Source: Candidatus Formimonas warabiya (GTDB lineage Bacteria > Bacillota > Dehalobacteriia > Dehalobacteriales > Dehalobacteriaceae). From it: a stretch of 64,000 bases of DNA. Position 1 is the stretch's first letter. Every line of letters begins with the position of its first letter. The DNA lies in contig NZ_CP017634.1 of the NCBI RefSeq assembly GCF_002777255.1, forward strand, positions 2,120,903 to 2,184,902, read 5' to 3'. Below the pieces are notes generated by a model, which saw nothing but the letters and a program-made list of their open reading frames with translations, had not been told where the DNA came from and did not search any database. Below are positions 44,652 through 54,045 of this stretch, piece by piece. Made by a program: the position numbers and the translations under genes.

Positions 44652-45449
44652 TCAGATCAATTTTGCGGCAAACCAACAGACCGTCTCATCTAAAAGCTCT
44701 TGTTCATGGAGGTAAGTATCAAAGCGGTGCCCGGCTCCTTGAATATAATGGACCCGGCTCTCTGGATGCCGGAATGCTTGCTGGTAACGCATGGCGTCCA
44801 CCGGGAATATCACTTGATCCTGTGTTCCCTGGATTAAAAGAGTCTCTTGGGGATATTTTTTGATCTCTGCTACCGGGTCCACATCTCTAAGTCCTTGAAA
44901 AAAATGGGGCCCCACCCGGTCGCCGTCCGGCGAGTCCACCCAGGCGCCGGCCAGTCCCCTGCGTAAATTTTCCTCGCCCACATAATTGGCTACATTCCGG
45001 TAAAGATTTGACGCAGGAGCCCATAATGCCAGCGTGTCGATGCCGCCATCAAGAGGTGCAGCACAGGCTGCAACTGCTCCCCCTAGACTATAGCCTAACA
45101 GCCCTATTTTGGTGTCTTTCCCGGTTTGGGGCCTCTTTCTTAACCAATCCAAGGCCTGGAGGGCTTGTTCAATATACCCGGCAATGGTTGCATCCTCAAG
45201 ATCTCCCTCGCTGTCCCCGCACCCCAGAAAGTCAAAGCGCAGGGCTCCGAAACCTTGTGCCGCTAATCGCCGGCCCAGCTTCACAAACATTCTGTGTTTT
45301 TCCACTTTATCATCGGCAAAACCGTGCAGCATCACTATCCAGGCAGGAATGTCCTGGATCCCGGGGATATGCAAGATACCGGCCATGTTCTGGTGCTGAC
45401 AGGGAATAGAAACTTGCTCTTCCCTGGTTTCCTTTTTTCCCAAAACCAT
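44652..45449 (-). CDS. Alpha/beta-fold hydrolase
   Basis: 265 residues. Catalytic Ser in LLGYSLGGAVA, oxyanion region MLHGFADDKVEK, Asp near GTQDQVIFP and His in GAGHRF. Similar to S9/DUF-type serine acyl hydrolases (esterase or peptidase). The ATG at 45449 (AGGAGG 11 bases upstream) is favoured over one at 45530 that lacks a ribosome site. Confidence 0.82.
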   Translation of the reverse strand: MVLGKKETREEQVSIPCQHQNMAGILHIPGIQDIPAWIVMLHGFADDKVEKHRMFVKLGRRLAAQGFGALRFDFLGCGDSEGDLEDATIAGYIEQALQALDWLRKRPQTGKDTKIGLLGYSLGGAVAACAAPLDGGIDTLALWAPASNLYRNVANYVGEENLRRGLAGAWVDSPDGDRVGPHFFQGLRDVDPVAEIKKYPQETLLIQGTQDQVIFPVDAMRYQQAFRHPESRVHYIQGAGHRFDTYLHEQELLDETVCWFAAKLI

Positions 45450-45580
45450 CTCAGCTTCTTCCTCCTTCTCCCTGATCCAAATCCTACTATTTTCATTTAA
45501 ATTGTAATCATACTTTTCAAATCCCATCAAAAAAGATCAAAAATATTTCAAATGAAAGGCAAAAATAAAAGAAAATCAAC

Positions 45581-45616
45581 AAAAAAAAACCTGAGATAGT
45601 TTAATGCTATCCCAGG
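45581..45616 (-). terminator. Terminator after the glnK-glnL pair
   Basis: CCTGGGATAG/CTATCTCAGG stem followed on the minus strand by nine T residues. Confidence 0.85.
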
Positions 45617-45642
45617 GGGTTTTTGGCAGGGAAGATGCCCAT

Positions 45643-46464
45643 TTAAATTTGGAGTAACAGCCCCTCCATAAATTTATCAATATTGGCCTTGCCGCCCGAT
45701 TTTCCCTGGCCTTTCAGATAGGCCATTTCCGCTTTGACACTCCCAAAGTCAAAAAGGACACCGGCGTAACTCTGGAACTGTTCATTGTAGTAGTCCTCCA
45801 GGCCCAGATAGGCCATATTGGTCAATCCTTTTTTGATCGCCCGACGGATCCGCTGCTTAACAATAATGGGGTTTTCCCCCAAGGCCGAGCAGATTGTGTT
45901 CAGGTCACACTCTTCATAGGGCTTTCTCTTCTCGTTCAGATACATGACGATGCGGATAATGTCATTGGTACCCTTTTCCCCCAGCATACCCAAAACACCC
46001 AGCAGCCGCTTTACGTCCTTCAGTTTATCCTTTCTCCCGGCAGTCGGAATCAGCTTGCTGTTGATCACCCGCTGGATCTTCCCCAGCATTTTTTGCAGCT
46101 CCATCTTTTCCGCAACCAGCTGGGCTACTTTTTCTACTTCCACCTTGTTAATCGGTTTGCTGATAAAAAATTCGATACCGGCTTCATAGGCACTTGTCAC
46201 CAACTCTTCATGGGAAACCTGAGATACCATAATCAAACAAATATCCGGTTTTGCCTGCTTGATCTCCCTGATCAGGCTAACTCCGTCCAGCTTGGGCATC
46301 AAGAAGTCCACCAGAACAATATTCACGTCGCTGACCAGTATTTTTTTCAGGGCTGTCTCGCCATCATAAGCAAACCCCACCACTTCTCCCAGATTGCTTT
46401 TCTCGATAATTTTGGTGAGAACCCGTACCATCCCCTCATCATCATCAACGATATAATACTTCAT
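45643..46464 (-). CDS. glnL: Response regulator with YcbB domain (GlnL-like)
   Basis: 273 residues. Receiver domain: DDDEGMV, phospho-Asp in VLVDFLMPKLDG, SQVS and SKPINK. The C-terminal YcbB DNA-binding domain (IIRIVMYLNEKRKPYEECDL) follows. In Bacillus subtilis GlnK-GlnL senses glutamine and induces glutaminase and a glutamine transporter. Overlaps the kinase gene by 20 bases. Targets are unknown here; the nearby permease is a candidate but is separated by a terminator. Confidence 0.85.
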   Translation of the reverse strand: MKYYIVDDDEGMVRVLTKIIEKSNLGEVVGFAYDGETALKKILVSDVNIVLVDFLMPKLDGVSLIREIKQAKPDICLIMVSQVSHEELVTSAYEAGIEFFISKPINKVEVEKVAQLVAEKMELQKMLGKIQRVINSKLIPTAGRKDKLKDVKRLLGVLGMLGEKGTNDIIRIVMYLNEKRKPYEECDLNTICSALGENPIIVKQRIRRAIKKGLTNMAYLGLEDYYNEQFQSYAGVLFDFGSVKAEMAYLKGQGKSGGKANIDKFMEGLLLQI

Positions 46465-47749
46465 GGCCCGTACCCTCCAGTACCTGTGCAGGTAAAGTAA
46501 TGCTAAAGGTTGTTCCCTTGTTCTTCTCCGTTTCTACGTGGATCGTACCACCGAACCTGTTTTCAACCAAATCCTTCACCAGTGTCAGGCCCAGTCCCCG
46601 GCTGATCTCACCCGTATTGTCATCAAACCTGCTGCTGAACCCCGGCAGATAAATGAACGGCATATCTTCCGGGCTGATCCCTTCGCCATTGTCCAGAACG
46701 GCAAAGATCAGGCGATCTTCTTTTCTGCTGATATGAACGGAAACTGTGCCCCCTTTTTCCTTTCCGATTGCCTCAATACTGTTATTGATCAGGTTTTTCA
46801 AAATAGACGTGAGATAAAAATGCTGTTTTACCGTGGCATCAGACTCCATGTGGAAACTAATCTTGATATCATAGCCCTCTTTGCGGATAAATTCCCGGGC
46901 ATCGGCTTCCAGAATTTCCGCGATCTCACTGATGCGCATGCTTTCTATGTCCAGCTCATCCTGGGAGAACTCTTTCAGGCCTTTAATCACTCTGAGATAA
47001 TCCTTTTTGATTTCATGGACATCTTTGGCAATATCCAGCGCCATATTCTTCACCTCATCCGATTGATTACTCTCGGACAGTTGTTTATACACCTGAAAAG
47101 ACTTTTTCATCACATCTTCTACCTCGGCAATATTCTTGTTCATGAAGTAGATTTCACTTTTGAAGCTGGAAGTTTTGAGAAACAGTTGCCTGTACCTGGC
47201 TTCACGTTCCTCCCGGGCCAAAGTTGTTTTATAATAGCGGAAGATGATAATAATGGTCAAAACAATACAGGCTCGGATCGCGGCAATTAAAAGCAGTCCC
47301 TTAATGATGGAAATGCTGATCCCTTTGCCCCGGGCATAAATAAAAATTTCTACAATGTTGGAAAAAACATCGCAGCAGAAAATGGTGATACCGAACCAAT
47401 AGAGTTCTTTTTTCTTACGCCGGTAATACATCAGGTAATAGACCATGGCATAAGAAAAGCCAAAGATCACATCCGGCGCCGCCACGGCCACAACTTCATG
47501 AAAATCCTTTTGACTGTTGTATTCCAGAAAGCCTCTCAAGGAGGGCGTGATAATTCCCGCAATAGAAACAGGTAAAAGGGGATTAAAATCAGCAATGTAT
47601 TTATACAACAAGAGCGGAATGGTAATGACCGAAAGGGCGATGGTAAATCCCCTAAAATAGAGATCAATATAAAACCGGTTTGTGATGGCAATACATAATA
47701 AAAATATGGCCAGTCTTTTATATTTATCCATCCTATCCGTCTTATCCAT
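46445..47749 (-). CDS. glnK: Sensor histidine kinase (GlnK-like)
   Basis: 434 residues. About six N-terminal membrane helices (residues 10-175), then a coiled coil, the phosphoacceptor helix with DVHEIKKDYLRVIKGL (His within), and the ATP lid: NLINNSIEA (N box), VLDNGEGISPED (G1), GLGLTLVKDLVE (G2). The helix HEIKKDY is characteristic of the GlnK/YcbA kinase group. Partner regulator overlaps downstream. Confidence 0.87.
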   Translation of the reverse strand: MDKTDRMDKYKRLAIFLLCIAITNRFYIDLYFRGFTIALSVITIPLLLYKYIADFNPLLPVSIAGIITPSLRGFLEYNSQKDFHEVVAVAAPDVIFGFSYAMVYYLMYYRRKKKELYWFGITIFCCDVFSNIVEIFIYARGKGISISIIKGLLLIAAIRACIVLTIIIIFRYYKTTLAREEREARYRQLFLKTSSFKSEIYFMNKNIAEVEDVMKKSFQVYKQLSESNQSDEVKNMALDIAKDVHEIKKDYLRVIKGLKEFSQDELDIESMRISEIAEILEADAREFIRKEGYDIKISFHMESDATVKQHFYLTSILKNLINNSIEAIGKEKGGTVSVHISRKEDRLIFAVLDNGEGISPEDMPFIYLPGFSSRFDDNTGEISRGLGLTLVKDLVENRFGGTIHVETEKNKGTTFSITLPAQVLEGTGHEVLYR

Positions 47750-47790
47750 TTGCCTCTTCCTTCTTCTCTTTGATAGATAGCAGCCTATAC

Positions 47791-48309
47791 TTACAGATAG
47801 CGTTTAACGGTATTCATGTAGTTTTTATACTCTTCGCCAAATTCTTTTATACACCATCTTTCTTCAGATAAAATCAGATAATGAACTGAAATTTGAAAGA
47901 TCATCAGGATAAATAATAAGAGCCATGAACTAGTTAACATACTACCACCCAAAAAATATAAAAAGAAAGCCAGGTACATAGGATTACGAGAAATTTTATA
48001 TAACCCGCCGGCATTTAAGCCATTTTGATCTGGTTTGGCAAAATGTATCATTGCAATCATGTATAAAATTATACCTATTATGCATGTTCCTAATCCGATA
48101 AAATTTAAGACGTGATTAAGCTTTATTTTTAGAAAAATTAAAATAATCATCAGAGATAATGTTGTTATTTGGTAAATCCAAAAGGCTATCTTCTCTTTAC
48201 CTTCTGTTGGTGGAAAAAATGCCGCGCGTTTGGCGGCTTCTTTACTTAGAATACCTAATAGACAATAACGGATCAATATTATCGGTAATACTAATATAAA
48301 ACCATTCAG
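47791..48309 (-). CDS. Isoprenylcysteine methyltransferase-like membrane protein with CTG start
   Basis: 172 residues. C-terminal GGLYKISRNPMYLAFFLYFLG with the RNPxY motif, and EERWCIKEFGEEYKNYMNTVKRYL at the end. These membrane methyltransferases act on small lipophilic substrates. Related proteins start MNGF; here that codon reads CTG at 48309, with GGAGGG 7 bases upstream. A TTG 21 bases upstream lies on the wrong side of the ribosome site. The CTG start is unusual and follows a REP pair inserted just upstream. Confidence 0.65.
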   Translation of the reverse strand: MNGFILVLPIILIRYCLLGILSKEAAKRAAFFPPTEGKEKIAFWIYQITTLSLMIILIFLKIKLNHVLNFIGLGTCIIGIILYMIAMIHFAKPDQNGLNAGGLYKISRNPMYLAFFLYFLGGSMLTSSWLLLFILMIFQISVHYLILSEERWCIKEFGEEYKNYMNTVKRYL

Positions 48310-48342
48310 ATTAAGTCCCTCCCCCGCCAATCCAATTCAGGC

Positions 48343-48457
48343 ATTCAATTCAGGGACGGTTCTTGAATTGAATTGCATTATTCTCTTTTTGATTTTCTCT
48401 CCTAATGCTAATCCTCTGATCCTATTATTCAATTCAAGAACCGTCCCTGAATTGAAT
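48343..48457. repeat. Inverted pair of REP-like repeats
   Basis: Convergent copies at 48343-48373 (+) and 48427-48457 (-), filling nearly the whole gap between the isoprenylcysteine methyltransferase and DJ-1-like genes. Confidence 0.85.
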
Positions 48458-48470
48458 GCCTCCATCGAGA

Positions 48471-49064
48471 CTAAAAACTGATATCATATTCCATTCTCTT
48501 CGCAGTTGTCCGCGCAACCTCTTTTCCCAAGAGTTTTACAATCAGATAAAAGGACATATTCATTCCGGCTGAAATCCCGCCGGATGTAATGATTGAACCT
48601 GCGTCAACATACTTAACGCCTCGTTTCACAGTAACCTTGGGAAATTCCTTTTCCAGCCTATCCATATCCATCCAATGAGTTGTGGCACTTTTACCATCTA
48701 ACAAACCCGCTTTAGCCAGCAAAAAAGCACCCGTGCAAACAGATGTCATTAATGAAACCTTACTCATTTGGTCTTTTATCCAACCAATAACAACATCATT
48801 ATAAATTTCAATCTCTTCCGCACCGTATCCGCCAGGGATAATCAGGATGTCGAAGCTAATATCATCCGTAAAACTGTAATCCGGTACAACTTGGAGCCCA
48901 TTACGCGCTCGGACTGTTTCTTTTGTCTGAGCAACTGTTTTAACGTCAAATGGCTTTAGGTTTGTTCCAGGATAAGTGGATATGGACAATACCTCAAATG
49001 GTCCTGCAAAGTCCAATACCTCAACCTCATTAAAAAGTAATATACCAATCTTCCACTGTCGCAT
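48471..49064 (-). CDS. DJ-1/PfpI-family protein
   Basis: 197 residues. N-terminal IGILLFNEVEVLDFAGPFEVL, nucleophile elbow SVCTGAFLLA with the conserved Cys, and TTHW for the histidine partner, giving a GATase1-like (AraC-GATase N-domain type) fold. No helix-turn-helix is fused. Could be an isonitrile hydratase or glyoxalase/deglycase-type enzyme. ATG follows GGAGGAAAGCG. Confidence 0.85.
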   Translation of the reverse strand: MRQWKIGILLFNEVEVLDFAGPFEVLSISTYPGTNLKPFDVKTVAQTKETVRARNGLQVVPDYSFTDDISFDILIIPGGYGAEEIEIYNDVVIGWIKDQMSKVSLMTSVCTGAFLLAKAGLLDGKSATTHWMDMDRLEKEFPKVTVKRGVKYVDAGSIITSGGISAGMNMSFYLIVKLLGKEVARTTAKRMEYDISF

Positions 49065-49169
49065 CGCTTTCCTCCTCTATTAAATAGAATAAGTAAGGGG
49101 GTTAGGCATTCAAAGATCTGTATTCATAGCCGATTATACCTTTTTTGTTCTTCCAGTCGTTATGGTAAT

Positions 49170-49200
49170 ATTCAATTCAAGAACCGTCCCCGAATTGAAT
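49170..49200 (-). repeat. Solo REP-like repeat
   Basis: A single copy with one base change in the core (CCGTCCCC), without a partner in inverted orientation nearby. Confidence 0.75.
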
Positions 49201-49224
49201 ATTTTCTTTTTGCCATCTCGGGTT

Positions 49225-49989
49225 TCAGCACGGACACGGCTGGATTGCTTTATGGAACCTGGATTCGCTTAACATTTCGTGGCCGATATACGCGCCGTTC
49301 AGAAAAACGCTATGAAGAGAAAAAGCGACGGGCAGATTTTGGGCATCTTCTTTCGTCGCCACCTTGATTGCCTTAAATGCCAATCCATTCTCCTTGGAGA
49401 GCCTTTCCGTTTCTTTTAGATAATACTCCGTGAAAGGACACCCGTTTGAATAGTAAATAACGAGTCCTTGTGAAGAAGCAGGCTTTAACGATTTCGTACA
49501 GATATTAAAAACCGGATTATCTTCTTTCAGGTTATTCTTCAAGACCATCAATTCAAAGTAGGGATCTGCGATATCACAAACGACAAAACCGGCCTTTTTG
49601 AAAAAGGCCTTATCATTCAAAAACGGTTTTTTCTTGCTGCCGACTATGACGGCAATGCCTTTCTTATTTTTGGCGTCATACATACATTCTTCCAATAATC
49701 GTTTGCCGATGCCTTTCCCGGCAAACTGTCCGGATACCCAGAAGCACTCAATAAACATGTAGCCATCTGCTTTTATAGGGGCCCAGGCATTTTCGGCGGG
49801 TCCATATTGGATAAAAGCTTTTCCTCTAACAGCAGCTTTTTTAAAAACAAAGCCCTCCCGGAACCGGTCTTTCATCCATTTTTTCTTTTCCGATAGGCCA
49901 TATTCATGTTTTTTGTCCCCTATCGCACAGCAAATGTGCTCCGAGTCAATATTATTTTCATTGATGGTAACTATTTGGGGCAGCGACAT
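49225..49989 (-). CDS. GNAT acetyltransferase with YoaP-like C-terminal domain
   Basis: 254 residues. GNAT core GQFAGKGIGKRLLEECM (acetyl-CoA loop) and KAFFKKAGFVVCD; the second half (~150-250, LVIYYSNGCPFTEYYLKETE) matches the YoaP domain found fused to GNATs in Firmicutes. Function unknown, possibly antibiotic-related modification. ATG follows AAGGAGGAATACC. Confidence 0.82.
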   Translation of the reverse strand: MSLPQIVTINENNIDSEHICCAIGDKKHEYGLSEKKKWMKDRFREGFVFKKAAVRGKAFIQYGPAENAWAPIKADGYMFIECFWVSGQFAGKGIGKRLLEECMYDAKNKKGIAVIVGSKKKPFLNDKAFFKKAGFVVCDIADPYFELMVLKNNLKEDNPVFNICTKSLKPASSQGLVIYYSNGCPFTEYYLKETERLSKENGLAFKAIKVATKEDAQNLPVAFSLHSVFLNGAYIGHEMLSESRFHKAIQPCPC

Positions 49990-50075
49990 GGTATTCCTCC
50001 TTCTTACAGGTTTCCGGCTGCAAAGGGGATAAGCCCTCTTGCAGATATAAATACTGGATAATCAGCGTTTATCAT

Positions 50076-50459
50076 CTATTCCCTTCCATAATTATCGATA
50101 AATTTACCTATCAAAGGATACCGGTAATCATTCCCTTTATAGGACATAAAAGCAGCATAGATGGCCATCAGAGCTATCGCTCCATATATCACTGACAAGC
50201 CAAGGGCTAGCAAGCTGGATGTCCTGCCGAAACTGATACTGAATAATCCAAAGAATCTTACCGTTTTGAATATGAATAGAAATGCACATACAATTAGTTG
50301 GAGTCCGACTGCTTGTTTCACTCCTTTTTTGACAAAACAGGAATTGTCCTTTTCTAAAAAGTAGATCACAAAGGCGATAAATAAACCGGGAAAATTAATT
50401 AAAATACATAAATGGGCAATGCTAACCAGTGCCCTCTCCTTCGTTTCCAAAGCAATCAT
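50076..50459 (-). CDS. DUF4870-like membrane protein
   Basis: 127 residues, three to four helices, with the pattern SCFVKKGVKQAVGLQ and YRYPLIGKFIDNY of the DUF4870/Tic20-like family. It is the second such gene here (first at 5501-5956) but shares little identity by eye. ATG after AAGGGG. Confidence 0.7.
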   Translation of the reverse strand: MIALETKERALVSIAHLCILINFPGLFIAFVIYFLEKDNSCFVKKGVKQAVGLQLIVCAFLFIFKTVRFFGLFSISFGRTSSLLALGLSVIYGAIALMAIYAAFMSYKGNDYRYPLIGKFIDNYGRE

Positions 50460-50573
50460 CCCCTTAGCTCATTCTCCTGACATCGTCCGAAAGCTGACGA
50501 TCTATAAAATCGATCACTAATGAAAAAAATAAGCCGATTCCACGACTCATATCTCTTAGATATGAAAGTCTAA

Positions 50574-51014
50574 TTATGACGCAATTTGGGGCTTCAGTCT
50601 TATTGCCATCAGTCTCTTTATATCATCGAGAACAGACTTATCTCTCACCTCTATCATCAGCCAACGTCCGCCACAGGAAAAGGATGTTTTTCGGTATAAA
50701 TTTTGCACGTATGGGGTAAATGTTTCTAAAGCCATTTCTACCTCTTCTTCCTCCTTTGCACCTATCACTACTAATGCAATCACATATCCTTCTAGAGGAT
50801 ACAGCGTACACAATGATTTACTACTCTTTCGATATTTCAAATTCCATCCTGGCTGTGCAGAACATTTACTATATGCCATTTGGGGTTGGATCTGATATGC
50901 TCTGTTAATATATGCATGTAGTTCAGACAAAAGCGGTTCTCCTTCACCAATAAACTGTTTAATCTCTTCAAAAGACGGCATCTGATTGATAGTGAATAGC
51001 TCGCTCCATTTCAT
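50574..51014 (-). CDS. DUF3788-family protein
   Basis: 146 residues from the ATG at 51014. It contains GWNLKYRKSSKSLCTLYPLEGYVIALVV-type core and WLMIEVRD near the end, typical of DUF3788 (function unknown). The neighbouring frame GNAT overlaps only its upstream extension. Confidence 0.75.
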   Translation of the reverse strand: MKWSELFTINQMPSFEEIKQFIGEGEPLLSELHAYINRAYQIQPQMAYSKCSAQPGWNLKYRKSSKSLCTLYPLEGYVIALVVIGAKEEEEVEMALETFTPYVQNLYRKTSFSCGGRWLMIEVRDKSVLDDIKRLMAIRLKPQIAS

Positions 51015-51046
51015 ATCCAATCTAATCTCCTTTTCATATCCAAAAC

Positions 51047-51565
51047 CTAAAATTTCCCGCAAGTGCAAAACGAATAAACATAACGGATATCAGTAAGCTT
51101 TTTTCCCATGATTTCAAAAACATATTCATCTTGATTATATTGCCATCCACTCTTTTCGTAAAAACGTCTGGCTCGTTGATTATCTTGAAGTACCCATAAG
51201 TAAAGGGATTGATAACCGGATTTTTTCAAATCTGATAAAGCACTTTTCAACAGCCTATTCCCATACCCTTTACCGAAATACGCAGGCAACAGATAAAGAG
51301 AGACAATTTCACCCCAGCTTGGCAGACTTTTATCTCTGGATCTTCCATAAGCAACACACCCAACCGGGCTACCATGATCCGTAATGATTTGTACGGCCAA
51401 AACATTATCTTTTATCCAAACTGAAAAAGCGGATACCCAAAAATCTTCTTTAAGCTCATCTAAGTAGGCTTGTGGAACAATTCCCCCATAGGCTGATTTC
51501 CAGCTTAAAGCATGAATACGGCTGATATCTTTAACATCGTCAAGCGTTCCTTTTCTAATTTCCAT
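51047..51565 (-). CDS. GNAT-family acetyltransferase
   Basis: 172 residues from the ATG at 51565 (GGGAGAATTAAG upstream). IRKGTLDDVKDISRIHALSW, acetyl-CoA loop YFGKGYGNRLLKSAL and NQRARRFYEKSGW. Substrate unknown. Longer in-frame extension to 51718 overlaps a neighbour and lacks a ribosome site. Confidence 0.85.
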   Translation of the reverse strand: MEIRKGTLDDVKDISRIHALSWKSAYGGIVPQAYLDELKEDFWVSAFSVWIKDNVLAVQIITDHGSPVGCVAYGRSRDKSLPSWGEIVSLYLLPAYFGKGYGNRLLKSALSDLKKSGYQSLYLWVLQDNQRARRFYEKSGWQYNQDEYVFEIMGKKLTDIRYVYSFCTCGKF

Positions 51566-51656
51566 CTTAATTCTCCCTAATATTTTGTACTTTCTATAAC
51601 AGATAGGAAGGAAAATCCCCTCTTTTCTGAAGGATGCTGCGTCTAAAACAATTTTA

Positions 51657-52322
51657 TCAGTATATGAAAGGTATGTATCTCTTTGTTCTGCTTTTATATT
51701 CCATATATTGTTGTCCATGCACTTTCGTTAAAAAATCTTCTTCACAACGGACTTGGATCTCAAGGATGATGACAAACATCAAATTCAGTAAAAAAATAGT
51801 CCATGTTGGCCAAATTACCCATACGCCGATATTTAATATAAAAAGTCCCAGGTACGTTGGATTTCTGATGAACTTATATAACCCTGAGGTAATCAAATTT
51901 GTTTTCACTTTTTCATCGATACCTACCCGCCATGACTTACCCATCTTGATTTGGGCGTAAGCACACAATGATAGTCCCCATATTCCGATCAGAAAACCAC
52001 CTATGTCAAAGGATAAGTTATTCAATGGTTCAAAGCGGCTAAACATTGAGGCAAACTGGTATCCTGTAGCATGAACAATAAAGATAATACACGCATAGGC
52101 CGTTAATATTCTCAATAACTGATTCATGAATTTTTGAACATTCGATTCCGACGATTTCATTACTTCCGGATCTATTCCTGTGCTTCTGATTTGATTATTC
52201 CTTTTCATTTTCCATAATACAAAATATACCACAAATAATATCACTACAAAAATTGTCTCAATTAACTTCAATTCTTTAACCCCCGAAATAGAATATTTAA
52301 AAGACTGATCAAAAAAAGGCAA
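51657..52322 (-). CDS. Isoprenylcysteine methyltransferase-like membrane protein
   Basis: 221 residues, five to six membrane helices. C-terminal KTNLITSGLYKFIRNPTYLG (RNPxY motif) and EEDFLTKVHGQQYMEYKSRTKRY, as in the 47791-48309 gene, but the proteins are clearly different. Start uncertain: a TTG at 52271 is an alternative to 52322. Confidence 0.78.
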   Translation of the reverse strand: MPFFDQSFKYSISGVKELKLIETIFVVILFVVYFVLWKMKRNNQIRSTGIDPEVMKSSESNVQKFMNQLLRILTAYACIIFIVHATGYQFASMFSRFEPLNNLSFDIGGFLIGIWGLSLCAYAQIKMGKSWRVGIDEKVKTNLITSGLYKFIRNPTYLGLFILNIGVWVIWPTWTIFLLNLMFVIILEIQVRCEEDFLTKVHGQQYMEYKSRTKRYIPFIY

Positions 52323-52506
52323 ACTCTACAGTTCTTAGCAATGTTTTACCCTTGCATTTATCGATGGGGAACCCGTTTCCATATGGTCCTCTTACCCCTA
52401 CTGTCTGTAAAGGGCCTGATCATGAAGGACACCGGCAGGATTCCGTGTTTTGTGAATACGAAAACTACGTAACAACTTTATAATAATTATGTATCAAAAA
52501 TACTGC

Positions 52507-52923
52507 TCATTCGATAAATGGAGTTTTGCATACCAAACAAATAGATTTATGTACACAAACAATATTTCCGCATTCTCTGCAAGTCCATTTAATTTCCTCA
52601 TTGTGTAAAAATTCGTCCATACCATATTGCTCAATATGCTTAAGATTTTCAAGCATACTCATGTGATATTTGGTCCGATACCGTTTATCCAATTGTTTTA
52701 GCCTTTGGCAAGGAAATTTGTCACATTCGAAGCAAAACCCTGATTTGTTGCTTTGAAATACCGGACAGTTTTTAATGATGCAACTGGAGCTGCCTTTTGT
52801 TTTATACCTTATATCACGCTCATTCCGGCACCCTTTGCAATGATTTTTCTCTCTTTGATTGGCAGTACAAAGTCTGCAGTTCATACCGCATGGAGCAATA
52901 AACTCTTCTCTGATTTCGCTCAT
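52507..52923 (-). CDS. DUF3795-family Cys-rich protein
   Basis: 138 residues. IAPCGMNCRLCTANQ, CKGCRN, GFCFECDKFPCQRLK and two CxxC pairs at the C-terminus (CRECGN, CLVCK). DUF3795 proteins are likely metal-binding but uncharacterised. A second member lies at 53602-54045. Confidence 0.8.
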   Translation of the reverse strand: MSEIREEFIAPCGMNCRLCTANQREKNHCKGCRNERDIRYKTKGSSSCIIKNCPVFQSNKSGFCFECDKFPCQRLKQLDKRYRTKYHMSMLENLKHIEQYGMDEFLHNEEIKWTCRECGNIVCVHKSICLVCKTPFIE

Positions 52924-52982
52924 CTCACACCTCATAAATAACTATGATACCCTTTTCCCTCTCCGTAGCCATCCTTTTAAAA

Positions 52983-53447
52983 TCATATCCCCGTTGTTTT
53001 CAGGACAAATTCCTTGGGCATTAATGTTTTCCTGCAAATATCTTCTATCGTCATTCCTGATTGGTAATATCGAACGACTACTGACTCCATTGACTCCCCG
53101 ACTTCAATGATGTGATAATCCGGGTCATAAAATCGCATTACCCTTTGCCCCCATGGTTGTTCTCTTATCTCATGTATAAATTCTACTTCCAGTTCCATTA
53201 ATTCTTCATAAACTCTGGAAATTTCTTCCGTTTCAAAATATAATTCAAAGTTATTAGATTTCGTGAGCATATTATGTTGTCCTATCCCGAGCAACTTTCC
53301 AAAATGTTCCTCTAAATGAATAGAAAAGCCTCCGTCAAACTCCACGTTCTCACCAAAATCATATTTGATTTTTTGTCCTAACTTTTCATAGAAGTCCCTC
53401 GATATTTTAATGTCTTTGACTACAATCAGAGGACATATGTATTTCAT
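52983..53447 (-). CDS. VOC/glyoxalase-fold protein
   Basis: 154 residues. KYICPLIVVKDIKISRDFYEKL and MRFYDPDYHIIEVGES outline two beta-alpha-beta units of the vicinal oxygen chelate fold. May bind a small toxic compound or antibiotic; substrate not predictable. ATG after GGAGGGGAGCAA. Confidence 0.8.
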   Translation of the reverse strand: MKYICPLIVVKDIKISRDFYEKLGQKIKYDFGENVEFDGGFSIHLEEHFGKLLGIGQHNMLTKSNNFELYFETEEISRVYEELMELEVEFIHEIREQPWGQRVMRFYDPDYHIIEVGESMESVVVRYYQSGMTIEDICRKTLMPKEFVLKTTGI

Positions 53448-53601
53448 TTGCTCCCCTCCAAATCATATCCTACAATTTATTCTTCTATCTGAGGTCCATT
53501 GCCAATATCCATTTTGCCCATGTAATACCTTCTTTCGATTTCACCGGATATCTCAATAAATTTCTTCTTTACCTCTCCGTAGCCAGGTAATGCCCATTAA
53601 A

Positions 53602-54045
53602 TTAATACCTGGGCATTTTACTTTGTTCCTCATAATATCTTTCCACGCCAATTTCCCTCATCCTATTATTTCTTTCCATCCATCTTTCTCTCATCTTTCC
53701 CTCAAATTGCCTCTCGCAGGGATATTCATCACATTGAAAGCAAAAATCTACCTTTTTTTCTTTGTGACAGGTCTTGGCATGGCAGTCAATTGGGCATTTT
53801 ACATTTTGACTGCTGCAGCCACCACATGACGCCCCGGCAAAAATATTGAGTAATTCTTGAAAATCTTTGAATCCTTCAAAAGCAGGATTTGTTTTTGCTT
53901 TTATCAATGCTAACCTTTCATAACCCTTCAATAATCCCTGCAGCCTCCTGCTTAATTTTTTGATTTCTCCATTCTCATAGTCCGCACATCTGCTGCAGTC
54001 TAGCCCACATGCTGCAATTTTGTTAACAATTTCACAAAGCGCCAT
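53602..54045 (-). CDS. DUF3795-family Cys-rich protein (second copy)
   Basis: 147 residues. AACGLDCSRCADYEN, CGGCSSQNVKC and FCFQCDEYPCERQ, the same Cys layout as the copy at 52507-52923, with lower similarity elsewhere. ATG after AGGAGGTAAATTAT. Confidence 0.8.
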   Translation of the reverse strand: MALCEIVNKIAACGLDCSRCADYENGEIKKLSRRLQGLLKGYERLALIKAKTNPAFEGFKDFQELLNIFAGASCGGCSSQNVKCPIDCHAKTCHKEKKVDFCFQCDEYPCERQFEGKMRERWMERNNRMREIGVERYYEEQSKMPRY

